A stretch of 64,000 bases of DNA from Henricia sp. BOLD:AAB3569 (taxonomy: Eukaryota; Echinodermata; Asteroidea; Spinulosida; Echinasteridae): contig JBBELK010000691.1 in the NCBI GenBank assembly GCA_037783545.1, positions 759,001 to 823,000 on the forward strand. Reading direction: 5' to 3'. The notes below the pieces were generated by a model. The model had not been told where the DNA came from and made no database searches. It saw only the letters and a list, made by a program, of their open reading frames with translations. Positions 44,440-57,319 of this stretch are shown one piece after another (the first letter of the stretch is position 1; each line of letters begins with the position of its first letter). The position numbers and the translations under genes were made by a program.

Positions 44440-44730
44440 TGATTTGAGGAAAAGCTCCATGTTCTGGTTTTATCTTTGTATTTACATCATCCAACTGCAC
44501 TACATTTTGTTTCATTTCAGCCTTAATTCATCAGCTCCTCTCATCAGGCGAACCAGGCCTGGTGAGCGGCAAGTAAGATTTGTGGTTTAGATGTTAATAA
44601 CCAAGCAAGTGATGAGATGGTTCCTTCTGAGAAAAAGACGGAGAAAATCCAAAGTATCACTTTGGCTTGAGTAGCCTCGGGCCATAAATTAATTCATGTA
44701 GTGAAGGAAACATGACACACTGGGATCGGT
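44440..44730 (+). promoter_or_regulatory. candidate conserved block; contains a possible small exon
   Basis: Non-repetitive. A good acceptor (TTTTGTTTCATTTCAG, ending 44520) is followed by 52 bases and a donor-like CAA/GTAAGA at 44573. Two frames are open across those 52 bases (starting LNSSAPLIRR or LIHQLLSSGE). Neither was recognised. Around it lie AGATGTTAATAACC and CATAAATTAATTCATG words, which fit an enhancer instead. See findings. Confidence 0.3.
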
Positions 44731-46381
44731 TTTCCCAATGCTGACGACCAAGGGAAGAAAAAGCTGCCTGAGGCGGTTGCGTGGGGTGGAACGAGCTGGA
44801 ATTGTGGTGGGGAAACTGTTTAACACTTTTGAGTCAAAATGCACTGCAGAAAATTGCTGTCACGATGGTGTTACCATGGAAATACAAGATCTTTTCTTGA
44901 TGATATCATCTACGACTCGTCGTCATCCCTACACCCTCCCCCTCCCGGCCCGTCACCACTTCAAACGCTAATTTGCAGCGTAGGCTGACATGTTGACATT
45001 TCTACGACTGAATCTAACGCAATTTCCCCTCGCCTGGCGCTGGTGTTGAGAACCACTCTCATCAATTATAGACACTTCGGAAAAAACAACGGCTTCTGTT
45101 TCAAACTTAATACCTCATCTCAAGTTTTAAAAAATGGAATGCGCTCCTTCAAAATGGCAAATGGTTCATCCACAGATGTCAGCACTCAACCCTTGCTCCA
45201 TGAAAACTCTCTCTCGAAGACAGACTTCCAGAAATGTGCAATGAACTCAACAGAATACCATTCTGGCTAATAACATGACAAACTTGTTAATCACAGTGAC
45301 TGGGTCAGTGCCAGAAGTGAGATGGCGCACTATAGAGGAAAGCCAGGAAGCACTTTTATACATTTGTTCTGTTCTTCTTTTGGCTGCTTAAAGCAAAAGC
45401 AAAGCCACACGTATACTGTTGTATCTCAAAGATTAGACAGTTCATAGAAGCACAGACCATTAATACTGACTGATACTTGCACTATACAAGATTATAACAA
45501 AAAAAGGAAACTTTACTGTAACAGGATAATTTTACAAATGTCAGAGACAAGCCTAACAAAGACAAAAGATTAGTCCAAAATGTCGGTATCTTACTTTCAC
45601 CTTTGTCAAATTTCTATTTTAGAAAGTTTCTATAGGACAATTATTAACTGCCACAAAGATAATCGCTGGATTTCATAATTTGTCAAAGGACCTGATATGG
45701 AATCGTGAGTTTATCGTTATCAAAGTTGTAAAGAACACGACAACAGTGGTATCCTCATCAGTTTGGAAGAGGACGGAGGGGCAGAAGGGGGAGGGGCAGA
45801 AGGGGGAGGGGCGAGGGGGGTTGGGAATTGGAGAGATTAATATAAACTGTGAAGGCCTCCATCTTGTAGCCACTGCAAGAATCAAGTCACGATTCAGGCG
45901 ACTCATTAGTCAAGCCAAGCACCTCATCAAAGGGTGCAATAAGATACCCCCAGTACCACATTAATCATAATGAAATGGCTTCGTATGCACTCACAACCTC
46001 ATCAATAAATTAAGCATGCGTATTCTCGGCACCAGATAAGTATGATATTTAGCAGCAGCGTACTGCTTTGTTAACCCAATTTTTTTATCTTTTCTCTGAC
46101 CAAAAGTTGATGGTCATATTCATGATTTTGGCACCCACTAGGAGAGAGAAAGGATGAGAGGAAAGATAATTTCTGAATAAATTTAATCAGTAGGCCAACC
46201 AATGATCATATAAATCATGATGGTTTGACACCGAGATGAAATCTTGCCTTTGTCATTAACCTTTTGCAAAGTTTGAACAAACACAGACTTAGGAAATAAC
46301 ACATAATCTGAGAGTAAAATGGCACCTTCTGTAAAGTACTAAGAATACACAAACCTGTGGGCTGAAAAGAAAAACTGATGG
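44731..46381. other. non-coding stretch with a G-rich minisatellite patch
   Basis: At 45776-45822, GAGGGGCAGAAGGGG-type 16-base units repeat about three times. The rest shows nothing firm; open frames of 75-94 codons have no domain. Confidence 0.5.
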
Positions 46382-46730
46382 TTAAAGGCCCAGTGGATCA
46401 TTTGCAATGACCCCAAAAAGTAGTAGAGTATACAGGGGAAAAGTTCTGAAAGTAAAGATTGAATTAATAGCAACTACCCAATGAAAGGTTTTCGCTCAAA
46501 ATGATATAATTTTACCAGAAAATAATCCGTAAAGATGAAATTATTTAGATCGTTTGCAAACGATTTACTTATTTTTGGTTCGCATCTACGCAGTCCAAAA
46601 TGCATGGGCGCTGTGTACTCCGTGTGCGTGTTCCAACGCGAAATTTGGTGTCCAATCGATGTCTTTTAGCTGAAATTTCGGTGGTCGTTTGGTAAAGTTT
46701 TACCGGCGGGTCGCCCCTTTGCTGCATTAA
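46382..46730. mobile_element. possible TTAA-bounded repeat (tentative)
   Basis: It starts TTAAAGGCCCAGTGGATCAT, an opening typical of TTAA-type small repeats, and a TTAA lies at 46727-46730, but the ends match weakly. The centre has the palindrome CGTTTGCAAACG (46551-46562) and CG-rich words. Low certainty. Confidence 0.3.
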
Positions 46731-46949
46731 GTGATATTATTATATTTATTCCTTCTGAACTTTCAGATCAAAGAGCTGCCATTTTAACCTATTTCCTCCA
46801 CCTCTACCCCACAACCCCCACCCCCACCAGCACCCCACCCCCCGCCCCCAACCCCCCACCAAATTCCCAGTGGAGTTTTACATTCACCAACACCAATTAG
46901 CCATAACCATTGATGTAAAAACTGGTGCCCTGCGTTAGCTGAGGTGCAT
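46731..46949. repeat. C-rich low-complexity tract
   Basis: CCCCCACC and CCCCGCCC-type sequence lies at about 46801-46862, with ordinary flanks. Confidence 0.7.
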
Positions 46950-47400
46950 CAATGTAAATAACAACCAAAGCAGACCAAACCATCTGTGACTGGTGCACAT
47001 CTGTTAGTCGTCGCCGCTGTCGCGCATGCTACAAACACCGAACATGAGAAAACGCAGCCCTCTACCCCAAGAGCAATACGTAAGCCAGTCTAGGCCAAAC
47101 ACTCCCTACTTCCCAGTCCACCAATGCACATCTAGCTTGTCTGTGTTTAACAAGATACGCCGTGTGGCTATGTGTATCAACTCAGTTTTGTTGTCACCTC
47201 GGCGCGCCAATGCACACATTGCGCGGCCATGATGAATGGATGCCGCTTAGTTAATAATCCATGAACGCTTCCGTTTCGACCGGCGTCTACGGCCACAGAC
47301 CCGGATAGGCGGCTGTTTGTATAAAGTGCCTGCTGCATCCTGTGTACGCGCTTCCACTATCTGGATTGGTTTTCTTACAAGTTAAAAAATGTCTTCATTG
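46950..47400. promoter_or_regulatory. candidate conserved block with a GGCCGCGCAATG word
   Basis: Non-repetitive, with ATGAATGGATGCCGC, TTAGTTAATAATCCATGA and CG-rich words. The inverted word at 47215-47234 matches 18 of 20 bases of 20145-20164. A 68-codon open frame (47026-47232) has no domain. The regulatory role is inferred. Confidence 0.3.
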
Positions 47401-48489
47401 TTTTTGTCTAATTTCACTGATCTAGCTCATCATTTTGCCTAATTTAGCAGACCTATAATGTAATATTATAGGTCAGCTAATATGTTATGAAAATGTAGAT
47501 TTTAAGATAGTCATTCTTAATAAGACTTCCCAAAAACACCAAGATTTAATACTTTTTAATTTTTGAAATTAAGTCTAAAAGTGAAAGTGTGAATGTTCTT
47601 TTAAAAATGTTTTCAATCAAATAAAACAATGATTTTCAAATCCTATGCAAAATAGCACGAGAACTGCTGTCAACCCGAGTCAAATCCAGAAGAGAACACA
47701 AGCAATGGGAAGAAAATGCCCGATCAATAGGAGTAAAAAATAAAGACAAGTAGGAAGGGGGAGAGCGAGGTCTTGAAGACAGCGAAATGTCAGCACACAA
47801 CATCATCTAAGATGAACACTCTTGAATTCTGTGCACGCCTGTCTGCACTGCCTTGTCCCGTTAACCGAGTCCTGTGGCTAAGTTACTTACCAATGAAATA
47901 TTTATGACGGTGCCAAATGGCCGTTGGATGTGTGAAAAGTTGCTTCCTGTCAACGAACTGCTTGTCGTGAACTCCAATGAGAAACAAGACAAATTGGTCG
48001 TCGTGACAATGATAATGATGATGGTGCATATAATGAATATTCAAATTAGTTTTTGCCCAGGCAATTTTTAAGCATGCCACCAACTCATTTTTATTACCTC
48101 GTCTCTCATGCACTCAATTTCCTTCACGACGAAGCAATTTGACTTTTAAATTCCTACCCTTGATATTTTACTCCTGTTTACAAGAGCACCACGTAGGCGA
48201 AGACTGGCCCACATAAATACCACGTTGAACAACAATAAGATCCTTGATATTTGCAAAGATGTTAAGGAGGATTTGTGACAATACGCAAGCAAGACTAAAC
48301 ACACTTATTTCATCTGAGATTCTAATTTTAAGACATTGTCCGAAATGAGACCAGTCGGAGGTTGAAATTTCACAACTGACATTTTGGTCGAGTTCGGGCG
48401 ATCTGTTCTTGATACAGGTAACTTGTTCTCGTTGGATAGGTAGTGTGTGATAGGTAGTGGTGTTCCCACCGTTCGGGCGTGAGAACATT
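47401..48489. other. non-coding stretch with a small hairpin
   Basis: GACCTATAAT/ATTATAGGTC (47450-47474) forms a 10-bp stem around a 5-base loop, extended by TTAGCA/AGCTAA. Otherwise nothing is recognised. Confidence 0.5.
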
Positions 48490-48727
48490 CAGGGCTCGAA
48501 TTTCATAAAAAAATCTGCTAGCTAGACCACAGGGTTAGTAGCTTTAATCATTTACTGGACCGATGCTATTTTTACATGACCAAAGCCACAAGGAACGTGG
48601 ATTTACTGTTCGTTAGTTTAAAAATGCACTGGACCACTGCTCTAGTACGGTAGAGAAAGCACTAGACCGAGGCTTAAATAACTGGCCTCGGTCCACCGGT
48701 CCAGTGGGTATTTCGAGCCCTGACATT
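48485..48727. mobile_element. hAT-like MITE with exact 5-bp target duplication (233 bp)
   Basis: The element 48490-48722 has ends CAGGGCTCGAATTT and ATTTCGAGCCCTG. ACATT sits directly before (48485-48489) and after (48723-48727). The interior has CTAGACC/GGTCTA-type and TGGACC/GGTCCA pairs, so it is loosely self-complementary. CAGGG-type ends fit hAT or related superfamilies. A 5-bp duplication is shorter than the usual 8, so the superfamily is uncertain. Confidence 0.87.
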
Positions 48728-50154
48728 TTTTACTTGTCAAGAACAAACTACCCAAAATTGACCTTTAAATCAACTCAAAGTCTCTTTTTCCCACATAACC
48801 TGGAAACTTTTAAGCAACAAGCTTGAAAATAAAAATATCAGACTGCTAGGGCAATCATGTATCTATTTCTTCACATTACGTCAAAGACAAAAATGAAGTT
48901 ATAAGAAAGAGCAAGACGTTCCCTCACACCGCTTCAACACCGACAGTGTCGCTCTAACCAGCATAAGGCGAGGATTTACACAAGAAGATGTTGTTAGTTA
49001 TTCATAACCAATTACAAAGGATCAACACTTTTGTCTCAGAACCGGCAAAACTCCGGGGTACTCTAGCAATTTCATGTTGTAAAAAAACGAACGAATATCT
49101 TGTCACTGTGGGGATAAGGACTGCAAACTATCGTCCGCGTTGTGTATATACTATGGCCCCGGGGACGCTAAGAATACAGAAGATTGCGTTTGCACATGAT
49201 TCAAAAGGAATAATATGGGATTAGGTCTCTGATTGCTCGCTCTGTCTGAAGTGAAAAAAAATACAATTCAAAGTTATTCACAAGAGCCCCCAGTTAGTAT
49301 TGACACAGAGTTATAACACCAAGTTTGCCATGCAAAGTCTGACAACGGGGGCGAGAGCATTGTGCATGCCAACGTCTTGTGAGAGGTATTGTAAGGTTTG
49401 TTGCAAAAAATGCAATTACATGAAAGGTTTAAGATTTTGAAGATTAGCCAAACGTGGGTGTGATCACCAACCCTGGACGTTGAAAGCTCTCTACTGATCA
49501 ATAAATAGCCACAAATGTACAAATTTTAGAAACTTCACACCAAGACAATTTCAAAGGCCACTCTTCCAGTTCAACAGAACACACAGCATTCCTCAGATCC
49601 AGCACTGTGACATTCTGAAGAACCAAAAAGGTTGATATTAATTAATAAAAGCAAAGACTGGAGTTTATTGGAAGCGGAAACAGTAAGACGAGGAGTAAGA
49701 GGCGAAGGCGCTACTGGTGAAATAAGAGCAAATACCAAATAAACCCAAACCAATTATTAATCATTTGTGGCTGTCATCTTGGGAGTTTATTCGTCAATTG
49801 AGTGAAGTAGAGCTGTCAGTCAAAATACAGTTCTATTAATGACCATTTGGTTCAATAAGTTCTAGCGTGAAGGCCATAAGAGGTTTGCATTTTTCCTGCC
49901 AAAGTCTGAAGGAATCAGGAAACTTGTCTTTTTTTATCAAGATATTGTAATTTGACAGTTCTTAATGAATGGCAATATTTATTTTGTGACTGCTTGCTTT
50001 GATTAAATGATCCAGGCAGCAACGGCACGTCCTCTGTCAAGTTTAATCTTCTATCTCTAAGGTCAGAAAAAATGAAAGTTTTGATGTTTGGAGAGGGTGT
50101 GGATATATTGTTTAAGTACAGTATAACAATGTTGCCAAAAGCCACTCTCTAAAT
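48728..50154. other. non-coding stretch, nothing recognised
   Basis: AT-rich mixed sequence. Open frames of 60-82 codons show no domain. Confidence 0.45.
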
Positions 50155-50500
50155 TGGAGTGCTGTGGCGGAGCAGTCTAGTGGATCATATTCAAAAGGTA
50201 GTAGGTTCGAATCCCGGTCCGGCCCATCCATGGTGCGTGTACCCTTGGGCAAGGTGCTTTACCACGCATTGCTTCTCTCCACACAGGAGCAAAAAAGGTA
50301 CCTGAGAGGGTAGCGAAAGTTGATGTGTTTGATTAGCCGTTGAGCGTCTAATAAGGCAGCCAGGGGCTGTATACTCCCCAGGGTGCTGAGATGGTATATG
50401 AAGTGATTTAATGGTCAGGGGTAATGATAGTGTAGGCGCCTTGATGAGGTTTCTCCCGATAAGTGCGCGGTATAAATCTATATTATCATTATCATTAAGA
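50155..50500 (+). mobile_element. tRNA-derived SINE, copy 2 of the 24-kb family
   Basis: It matches 24156-24513 along its length. The head is GGAGCAGTCTAGTGGATCAT, the B box GGTTCGAATCC (50204-50214), then CCCTTGGGCAAGG, ACCTGAGAGGGTAGCGAA, GTAGGCGCCTTGATGAGG and GCGCGGTATAA, with an ATT/ATC-rich tail. Small indels separate the copies, so the two insertions are independent and not recent. Confidence 0.93.
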
Positions 50501-51622
50501 ATTCAGTTAAACTGTGGTGCAATGAGAAGTTTTGAAGGCAGGTTAAAAATAATAATAAAATTCTCACCCTCCATAATTTTCAAGAGAGAAACTGCAATTT
50601 ATTACCTACCAAACTAACAAATTTTTTGTTGGAATGAATAAAGCATCTTCAACAGAACAATGGCTAATTGACCTTCATAAGGTGCAGCCATCTTCCCTTT
50701 AATCCTATTAAAACCAATAACCAGATTGAGGCTTGCAGGAAAAATAGTTTGGCCTCTTGGTGAAACTGTCTCATGTGCATACCGCAATGGCACACACCTT
50801 TGTGGGCGATTCATTCACTCACAACGGTAGGCCAGATGCGTTATCGCGCAGGTGCACGGATCGGGCCCGACACGTACGAGGAACAAGATGAAGATGATTG
50901 AGGCATGATCAAGGTGTATGAACTCAGGTATGACAATTCACCACAGCGCAAACTGCTCTTTAAATCAATGTCCTCAAACAGGAGCATGTCACCAATAAAA
51001 TGACAGTTGACAACTTCACCGACAGCCTCACAGAACTCAGAAGACATAGCCCAATTCATGAGCAAAAAAAAAAACTGTTTTATTGACATCAAATATTGAA
51101 AATGTCTCAACTCCGAGATGACATAATAACAATGAGCATACCACCAGTGTCTCATAGCAGCTGCTTAGTCACAGACACGGCAAAGAGAGTTTGTAATTAA
51201 TTTGGGTTCACTCACCCAACAAGGAAGAAAAAAAGGGTCTTGCAATTTTCCTTTGCCTCTTCCTGCACACAGTGACTGATAGATGATGAATCGGGAATCG
51301 GATCAAATTCACCCATACCCCATGACCCCACCTGACCTCTTAGATCAATGGCACGAGACCGGCGAATCACGAAATCCATCTCGCTGAGCTGGCCTGGATA
51401 GATTGGTAGACTGGCGGCGTTGAAATGGAACCCTAATCCCTGATAATTGAATGACATGGATATGTTTTCATTGTGCCAAAAAGAAAAAAGAAAAAAAAAA
51501 TCATCATCCCTAATGATCCTGATCTAATTTCTAAGTACTTTGGGTCCGAGAGGTTTTCTGTTTCCAAAAAAGACAATATGTGCTCATATGTGCTCAAATT
51601 AATTTAAAATATTTAGAGATGA
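50501..51622. other. non-coding stretch, nothing firm
   Basis: Mixed sequence. Balanced non-repetitive parts at 50.82-51.15 and 51.2-51.45 kb (open frames of 104 and 81 codons, minus strand, no domain) could be regulatory. Confidence 0.4.
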
Positions 51623-51713
51623 CACTATGAACAACTAACAATGGAAATTGGGCACACACCATTGTTAATAACAATGGTTTGTGCACAATTTCCATTGTTA
51701 GTTGCTCATAGTG
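51623..51713. repeat. foldback, about 44-bp arms
   Basis: CACTATGAACAACTAACAAT then GGAAATTGGGCACACACCATTGTT is inverted with three mismatches, with almost no loop. It lies 27 bp from the perfect palindrome at 51741-51778. Confidence 0.9.
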
Positions 51714-51740
51714 TGAAAAGGGCTGTTTGTTTTGATGAAG

Positions 51741-51778
51741 TGCATGGATAATTATATCATGATATAATTATCCATGCA
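51741..51778. repeat. perfect 38-bp palindrome without loop
   Basis: The half site TGCATGGATAATTATATCA is followed at once by its exact inverse. Zero-loop palindromes of this length are unstable in cloning hosts and rare by chance. It could be a very small foldback element or a cruciform-forming site. Confidence 0.95.
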
Positions 51779-54180
51779 AAAGCGTAATTTTGTTGGGCCA
51801 ACTATGAATCAACACATATTTCCATCATCCTTACAACACCTTCTCAAAATCATATAAATACAGATTTCCTCTTTTAAAGTATCAAACATGCACTTAAAAT
51901 GCAATTTACAAGTCTTTCTTTTAATAACCTCTTATTCGAGGTGTGACTTTGCAACCCAACCCTGAATAACAGTCTCAATCCTAGCTCTATCCTTAGCTGA
52001 AGCTCCAATACTGGAAACGGGACTAACTCATGTCTCCAATCTTCTAAAAGGGGTGGTTTGCCCCAGGGAAATGCCTACACAGAGTGGGAAGCCAATTCAG
52101 TGCTAGCTTCCAAATTTCTCTAACAAACTGAAAGTCTGTTGGGCCTTCGCTCTCCGGTGAAGCTTTAGAAAATAACTCATAACTTTAATCCTTTAAAATA
52201 AATTAGAACACTGCACACTGCAAATTTCAAGCAGAAAATAGCACACTGTGCATTGTACATGAGAGTTTACGTGGGAGTTTTACATCACTAATTTCGCTTG
52301 ACTAAAGGGAAAATTGTCCCAAAAGCAGGAAACGTGCTCACACATTTTTCACAACTTGTGAAACAGATTTCTCGGGAGAATTCAAATTTAACACCGTAAT
52401 AACAAATAACATGTTCCCACCTTTTCCCCCACCTTTGTCATTGCTTTTTCATGGATGTGTTCATTTTTTTAAAAACGTTTTTTTTTCAAATATTTTTATG
52501 CAAATTTTATGACGGAAATGTAGTGAAAAGTTGTCTAAGCGAAAGTTGTGAAAGCTGTCTATGTACACATACTAGATAGCTGTAAAAATGTTTTAAAATT
52601 TGTACAAACTAAGCACAAAATTGTACTATTATAATGACCATCTTGCCACGAAATCTAGCCTGTTTGTTCAAAATTAGAAAGTAATCCAAAAAAGATGGAG
52701 ATATTTTCCCAATTTTCACAGGGAAAACCGAAGTGAACTGAGATTTTGTTTTACTCCAAGTTAAGGATGACCAAGTTGTGTAGACATAGCACCAATACAG
52801 AGAGCAAAGGGGTCAATGAATGCTAGGTAATTTCTGATTAATTGTTGTAGCCTCGCACTTTAGCCGCAAGGAAGGGTAAACAAGCAGACGCTGCGAAATA
52901 GGACATGTCTGCGCCACTTGAAAAATATGCAAATGACCCCCCTGGGGAGGAGCAGCTGTCATAATGATTGGCAGGTGTGTCCTTAGGGTCACACTGGCAT
53001 CTCCCCAAGGGTAGACAAGTGTGTGAAGGGGTGGGGGAACGGAACGCTGCTACATATTGCATGAGCGAGCTTGGACGTAATTACAACCTGCGTGCTGATT
53101 GGTAGGCTAGTCGATGGCCGTTTGGCAGATACGAAGGGCCCGAGACGAGTTGCAGACACGCAACATAGTGCCCCGGGGAACGAGCGACACAGAATTATTC
53201 TCTCTTCTCCTGGCAAAATCAATTTTCATTTATCACGTTTGGCTGGTGGAGGTGTTGTTCACACTATCCCGATTAGACTTCTGTTTTTTAGGACAAGATG
53301 ACAAGCAGTTTAGGAATGGGAAAACGGTGCTTTGGACTTCAACATTCTAATATTCAATCAATTTACAAAATACCATTAAATAAATTGGTTTAGGAAATGC
53401 AATTTCAACGACACAAAAGAAAGCAGTTACAAAACATATCATAAAGTAGAGGGTACGGTAGCTGGCACTGACTGGATTATACGTAAAACACCCAATAACG
53501 AAACTGCCGGATAATATCAAATTATTTTGCATTTACATGTACAAATATCTCATTTTACAATAAAAACATTTATACTTTCGCCACAAAATTTATCACAGCA
53601 AAAAAATTCAGACTCTAATCAATCAAAGACTGTTAAATCAAAGAGCCTCACACCATTACGCTAAAAGCTCCCTGATTAAATAAACTCTTTTGGGCAAGCC
53701 AATAATTCAGACGAGAGAAGCCTGCTATGTTAGCATGGAGTCTATCATGGAATGAGCTGTGGTTTTACGTTCCTCTTAAGAATGCTGTGCTTATCATTGC
53801 TCTAGGTTGCCGATGATAATGCAGCAATTAGATTTTCAAGTCATAAAAAGATCTTATTTTCAAAAACGCGATTAATTACTAGTTTATCTTTAAAAAGTGA
53901 CTACCAACTTTCCGTTTCAATCATTTACACACAATTTCCTGGGTTCCTGGGGTATAATCCCTTTAAAAAAATACAATCACTTATTTATACAATTTCTTTA
54001 CGGTCTGCAAAAAATAGCATGTGAACCATGTGAGATTTTTAATCAATTAATTTAGCCTTAAAACAAAGACAAAAGGAGCGGCAATTCTTTAATCTTTTAT
54101 ATCTGGGGCACAGCTGTCCTATACAGAGACTTCTCTAATTTGCCACCAGTGTTGCTGGAAGGGAGAGTGGGGAAATCGAG
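51779..54180. other. non-coding stretch; 52.84-53.3 kb possibly regulatory
   Basis: AT-rich except 52.84-53.30 kb, which is balanced and non-repetitive with overlapping antiparallel open frames of 74-78 codons and no domain. No repeats were recognised. Confidence 0.4.
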
Positions 54181-54460
54181 GTCCCGCCCCGGGGTGGGGT
54201 TGGGGTTAACACACCAAAGAATCGATATAGGCCTGGTCTTTTATCAATGAAAGCCTGTTGGGACTGATGTTGCTGTAGGGTCTGAGGGGTGCAGCAGGGT
54301 CTGGAGGGGGTGCAACAGGGGATGGGGTGGGGTGGGGTGAGGAGAAAGGGGGAGGGGCAGAACCATCAAAAATGTTCCTTGAGTGTATGGAGGCAATAGG
54401 TGCATTGACATTTAAAATTGGGGGGATGGGTGGGGGGTGTAGTTTCGGGGGAGGGTGCAG
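54181..54460 (+). repeat. G-rich low-complexity region
   Basis: Several GGGGTGGGG and GGAGGGGGTGCA patches lie between 54184 and 54458, with GGGGTGCARCAGGG repeated at 54287 and 54307. Quadruplex-prone. Proline- or glycine-rich open frames are artefacts. Confidence 0.7.
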
Positions 54461-57319
54461 TAGTGTAGTGATAGAAAGCAAACGTGACAAAAACACAATT
54501 CATGAGGGGCCCGGTTTCAGAAAGAGAACAATTTTGAAGGTACGAAGGATGGGCATCTTAGAAAAGATTTCTGCAAAATAGAGAAAATGACAAACATTTA
54601 ATGGCTGCAAAATGGTCATTAATACTGGCTATATTATGGCCGCTATTGAAATTTCTCAACAATAGAAGCACAAGTTGCATTTTAATTTCATTTTCTAGCC
54701 AAGGAGAATTGGTTGGCATTTCAATTTTCATCGGGAATAAAAACTCACAAGGGATTATTTTATCTTAATGACTAGATTACCATAAACCCCACATCACGAT
54801 AAAATGTAGATTAGGAAGTGTTTCATTATGATGTCAAATTATCTTTATCATAGAGAATATTTGGGGAGATTTCCCAACTGAATTGTCCATTTCTCAAATT
54901 TCCTCTGCTTGGACTAACACATCCAGAGATTTTCAACAACGTCAAAAGTACAATTTGTGGGGGCGCGATGTCCCTCCCAATAATCTCAAATTGCCAGTCT
55001 GTGATTTCCCGAGCAGAGAACACGGAGGTTATTTAATCTGGTTATTCTCAAACCCTGTCAGCGACCTTATGCATCCTAATGATGGTCATTATGGTCACTC
55101 ATAACGAGGTCTCGTTCACAGTTGATGGAATCCGTTTTCCGTCCCAGTGACGTCCAATCTCATGAACGGCAGGGTAGCGCGGTCAACGGAAGCCATTTAC
55201 TGTTGTCATCATAAAACCTTTCTTGTTCTAGAATGCTGATTTTGCCCCTCTCCCCACCGTTAACCGTCCACTTGAACGCTTTTCGAGTGTCGTCTTTATT
55301 AGACAGAGAATTGCATTCCGACATTAACAGCTTATAACAAAAGCAGATCCGTGATAATTAATACTGACAGAAAGCAAAACACTGCAGGACCAAACAAAGA
55401 ATTCTGCCCTATGAGAGTTACACATATGGAATTTTAGGGAGATAAAGAAATTTAAAATTGGCATAAAAACGAGAGTCTCGGTGCTTTCTTTTGTGATAAA
55501 ATTTGCAAATGAAAAGACGTGTGACGTAATACAATGGCTCAACATCTGAAATGAGGCTACCAGTGCCAATTTGAAATTTGTCAATAAATGTACCCTTTTG
55601 GAGAGTCATGAAAAACCAAAAATTTTAAGCAGTTAAAAATCAAAGTTTGAAATATACTGACATTCTTTTAACAAGCAAGCTGTAAGTAACCTTTGACCTT
55701 TAGTACATAGCATCTCACATAGACTCACAAGAGCAGAGAGAACGCCAACAAAATAAGACCACAGTCAAGTCTGAAGTTCATCTGGTTTTTGCCTCACCAA
55801 CAAATTAGAAATTCCAATTTAGACAATTTGGAGTGTGTTTACAACCCGACCACGAACTCCAAAATTAAAACTGGAAGAACTAGATCTGTCTCGATGTGAC
55901 TTACGATCGTTTATCGTTGCTCGGTCCAAGGTTGTAAATAACAGGAAAAACACAAGTAGGGAGGGAGGAGAGGGGCGTGCTTAATTATCATGAAAGGTTA
56001 TTTAGAGTTACTCCTTAAAGAACGGAACTAGAGAGAGACAGAGAGTCACTAGATGTAAGCGAATATTAAACTGGATGTTTGCTTTGATCGTTATTTACAG
56101 ATCTCGTACTGTCGTAGTGGTTGACAAACTGCGAAGGTGGAGAAAACCCATTTTCTTGAAACTAAAAGGAGTGTTTGCTTTTAGATAATCTGAAGGAACC
56201 ATCGCAGAATGCCAGGTACTCTTATCTGTCTATGTATATACTTTGGGAAGCACAGTTGTTAAACCTTTGACAAAATGAAACGTGAATTATTTAGTTTTAT
56301 TAGGACATTCCGATTTCCTCCTTTTTTGGCATACTAAAACGTCTTCTTTTCATCCATAATGGAAACTCTAAAAGTGTCTTTGCAAAAACAAAATTCAGAG
56401 GTGATGCACTATATATTTTTCTTTTCTTTTTAAAGCAAGCTTGTTTTTCTGTTGGTTTTCCTTTTCTGCAAGTAATAAAATACTTTTGGACAATTTAACA
56501 AGATTTCCTAAGAAGGCCGGCAACTAAACATAGTAATCTTTGTTCAAGGCATTTTATAATAACAGTTAATCTAAATATTCAATGAACTCAAAATCCGTTT
56601 GAAGAATCTGCAATATTCTCTTAACACCCCGGAGTCCTATAATTACATCTGAATAATGAATGAAACTATAAACTCAAGACTTAAATGAAAAAAATGCCCC
56701 ATTTAAAAAAAAAATGTTTATTTATTTATTTTGATTGTTCATGGGTCAGTAACAAAATAATAATTGGTTCTACCACAAATTGCTCAATCTGTTATCCACA
56801 ATTGCTAGGGAAAAAAGACAAAACAGAATAAAAACCTTGAAATTCATCAGCTGTTAATCTTCTCATCTTGAAAACGTGTATGCAAGGACTCACGGGTGGC
56901 GGAATGATTAATGCATGTGCTTTACGAGATGGACAAGGAGGAGAAAAAAATCAAATTGCAGTCATTAACTGAAATTGGAGCGGAGATGAGGCCACGCATG
57001 ATATCCCTGTCATTAATGTAAATTGCAAACATCATCGCCTTTCACGGCATGGTGCCTACAAGAAGATTTGGGTTACATGTGGGTGTATTTATATGGAGAA
57101 ACGGTTCTTATTAATATGCGATTTGACATGGATCTCATTGAGTTCAGAACAATGAAAGAGAAAAATGCAACACTGGCATTTGTTGTTGTTTTGTTTCGTT
57201 TGTTTTTCCTTTGTTTTTGTATGTTGGGTTGTTGGGTGGGTTGTTTGTTTTTTATTTATTTATTTGACTGGATTTGAAAGATAATAAATTCGTACAGTAA
57301 ACTCTTTTTTTTTTTACAG
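54461..57319. other. non-coding stretch, nothing firm
   Basis: Long AT-rich stretch with many TAAT-type words. The parts at 54.85-55.3 and 55.8-56.25 kb are non-repetitive and could hold regulatory sites. A short splice-like unit (TTGCTTTTAG, 31 bases, GTACTC) is seen at 56185-56215 but is too weak to call. Confidence 0.4.

Noticed and set aside
56185-56215. 31-base exon with ATG before a GTACTC donor
   Set aside because: Too short and weak; acceptor and donor words of this quality are expected by chance.
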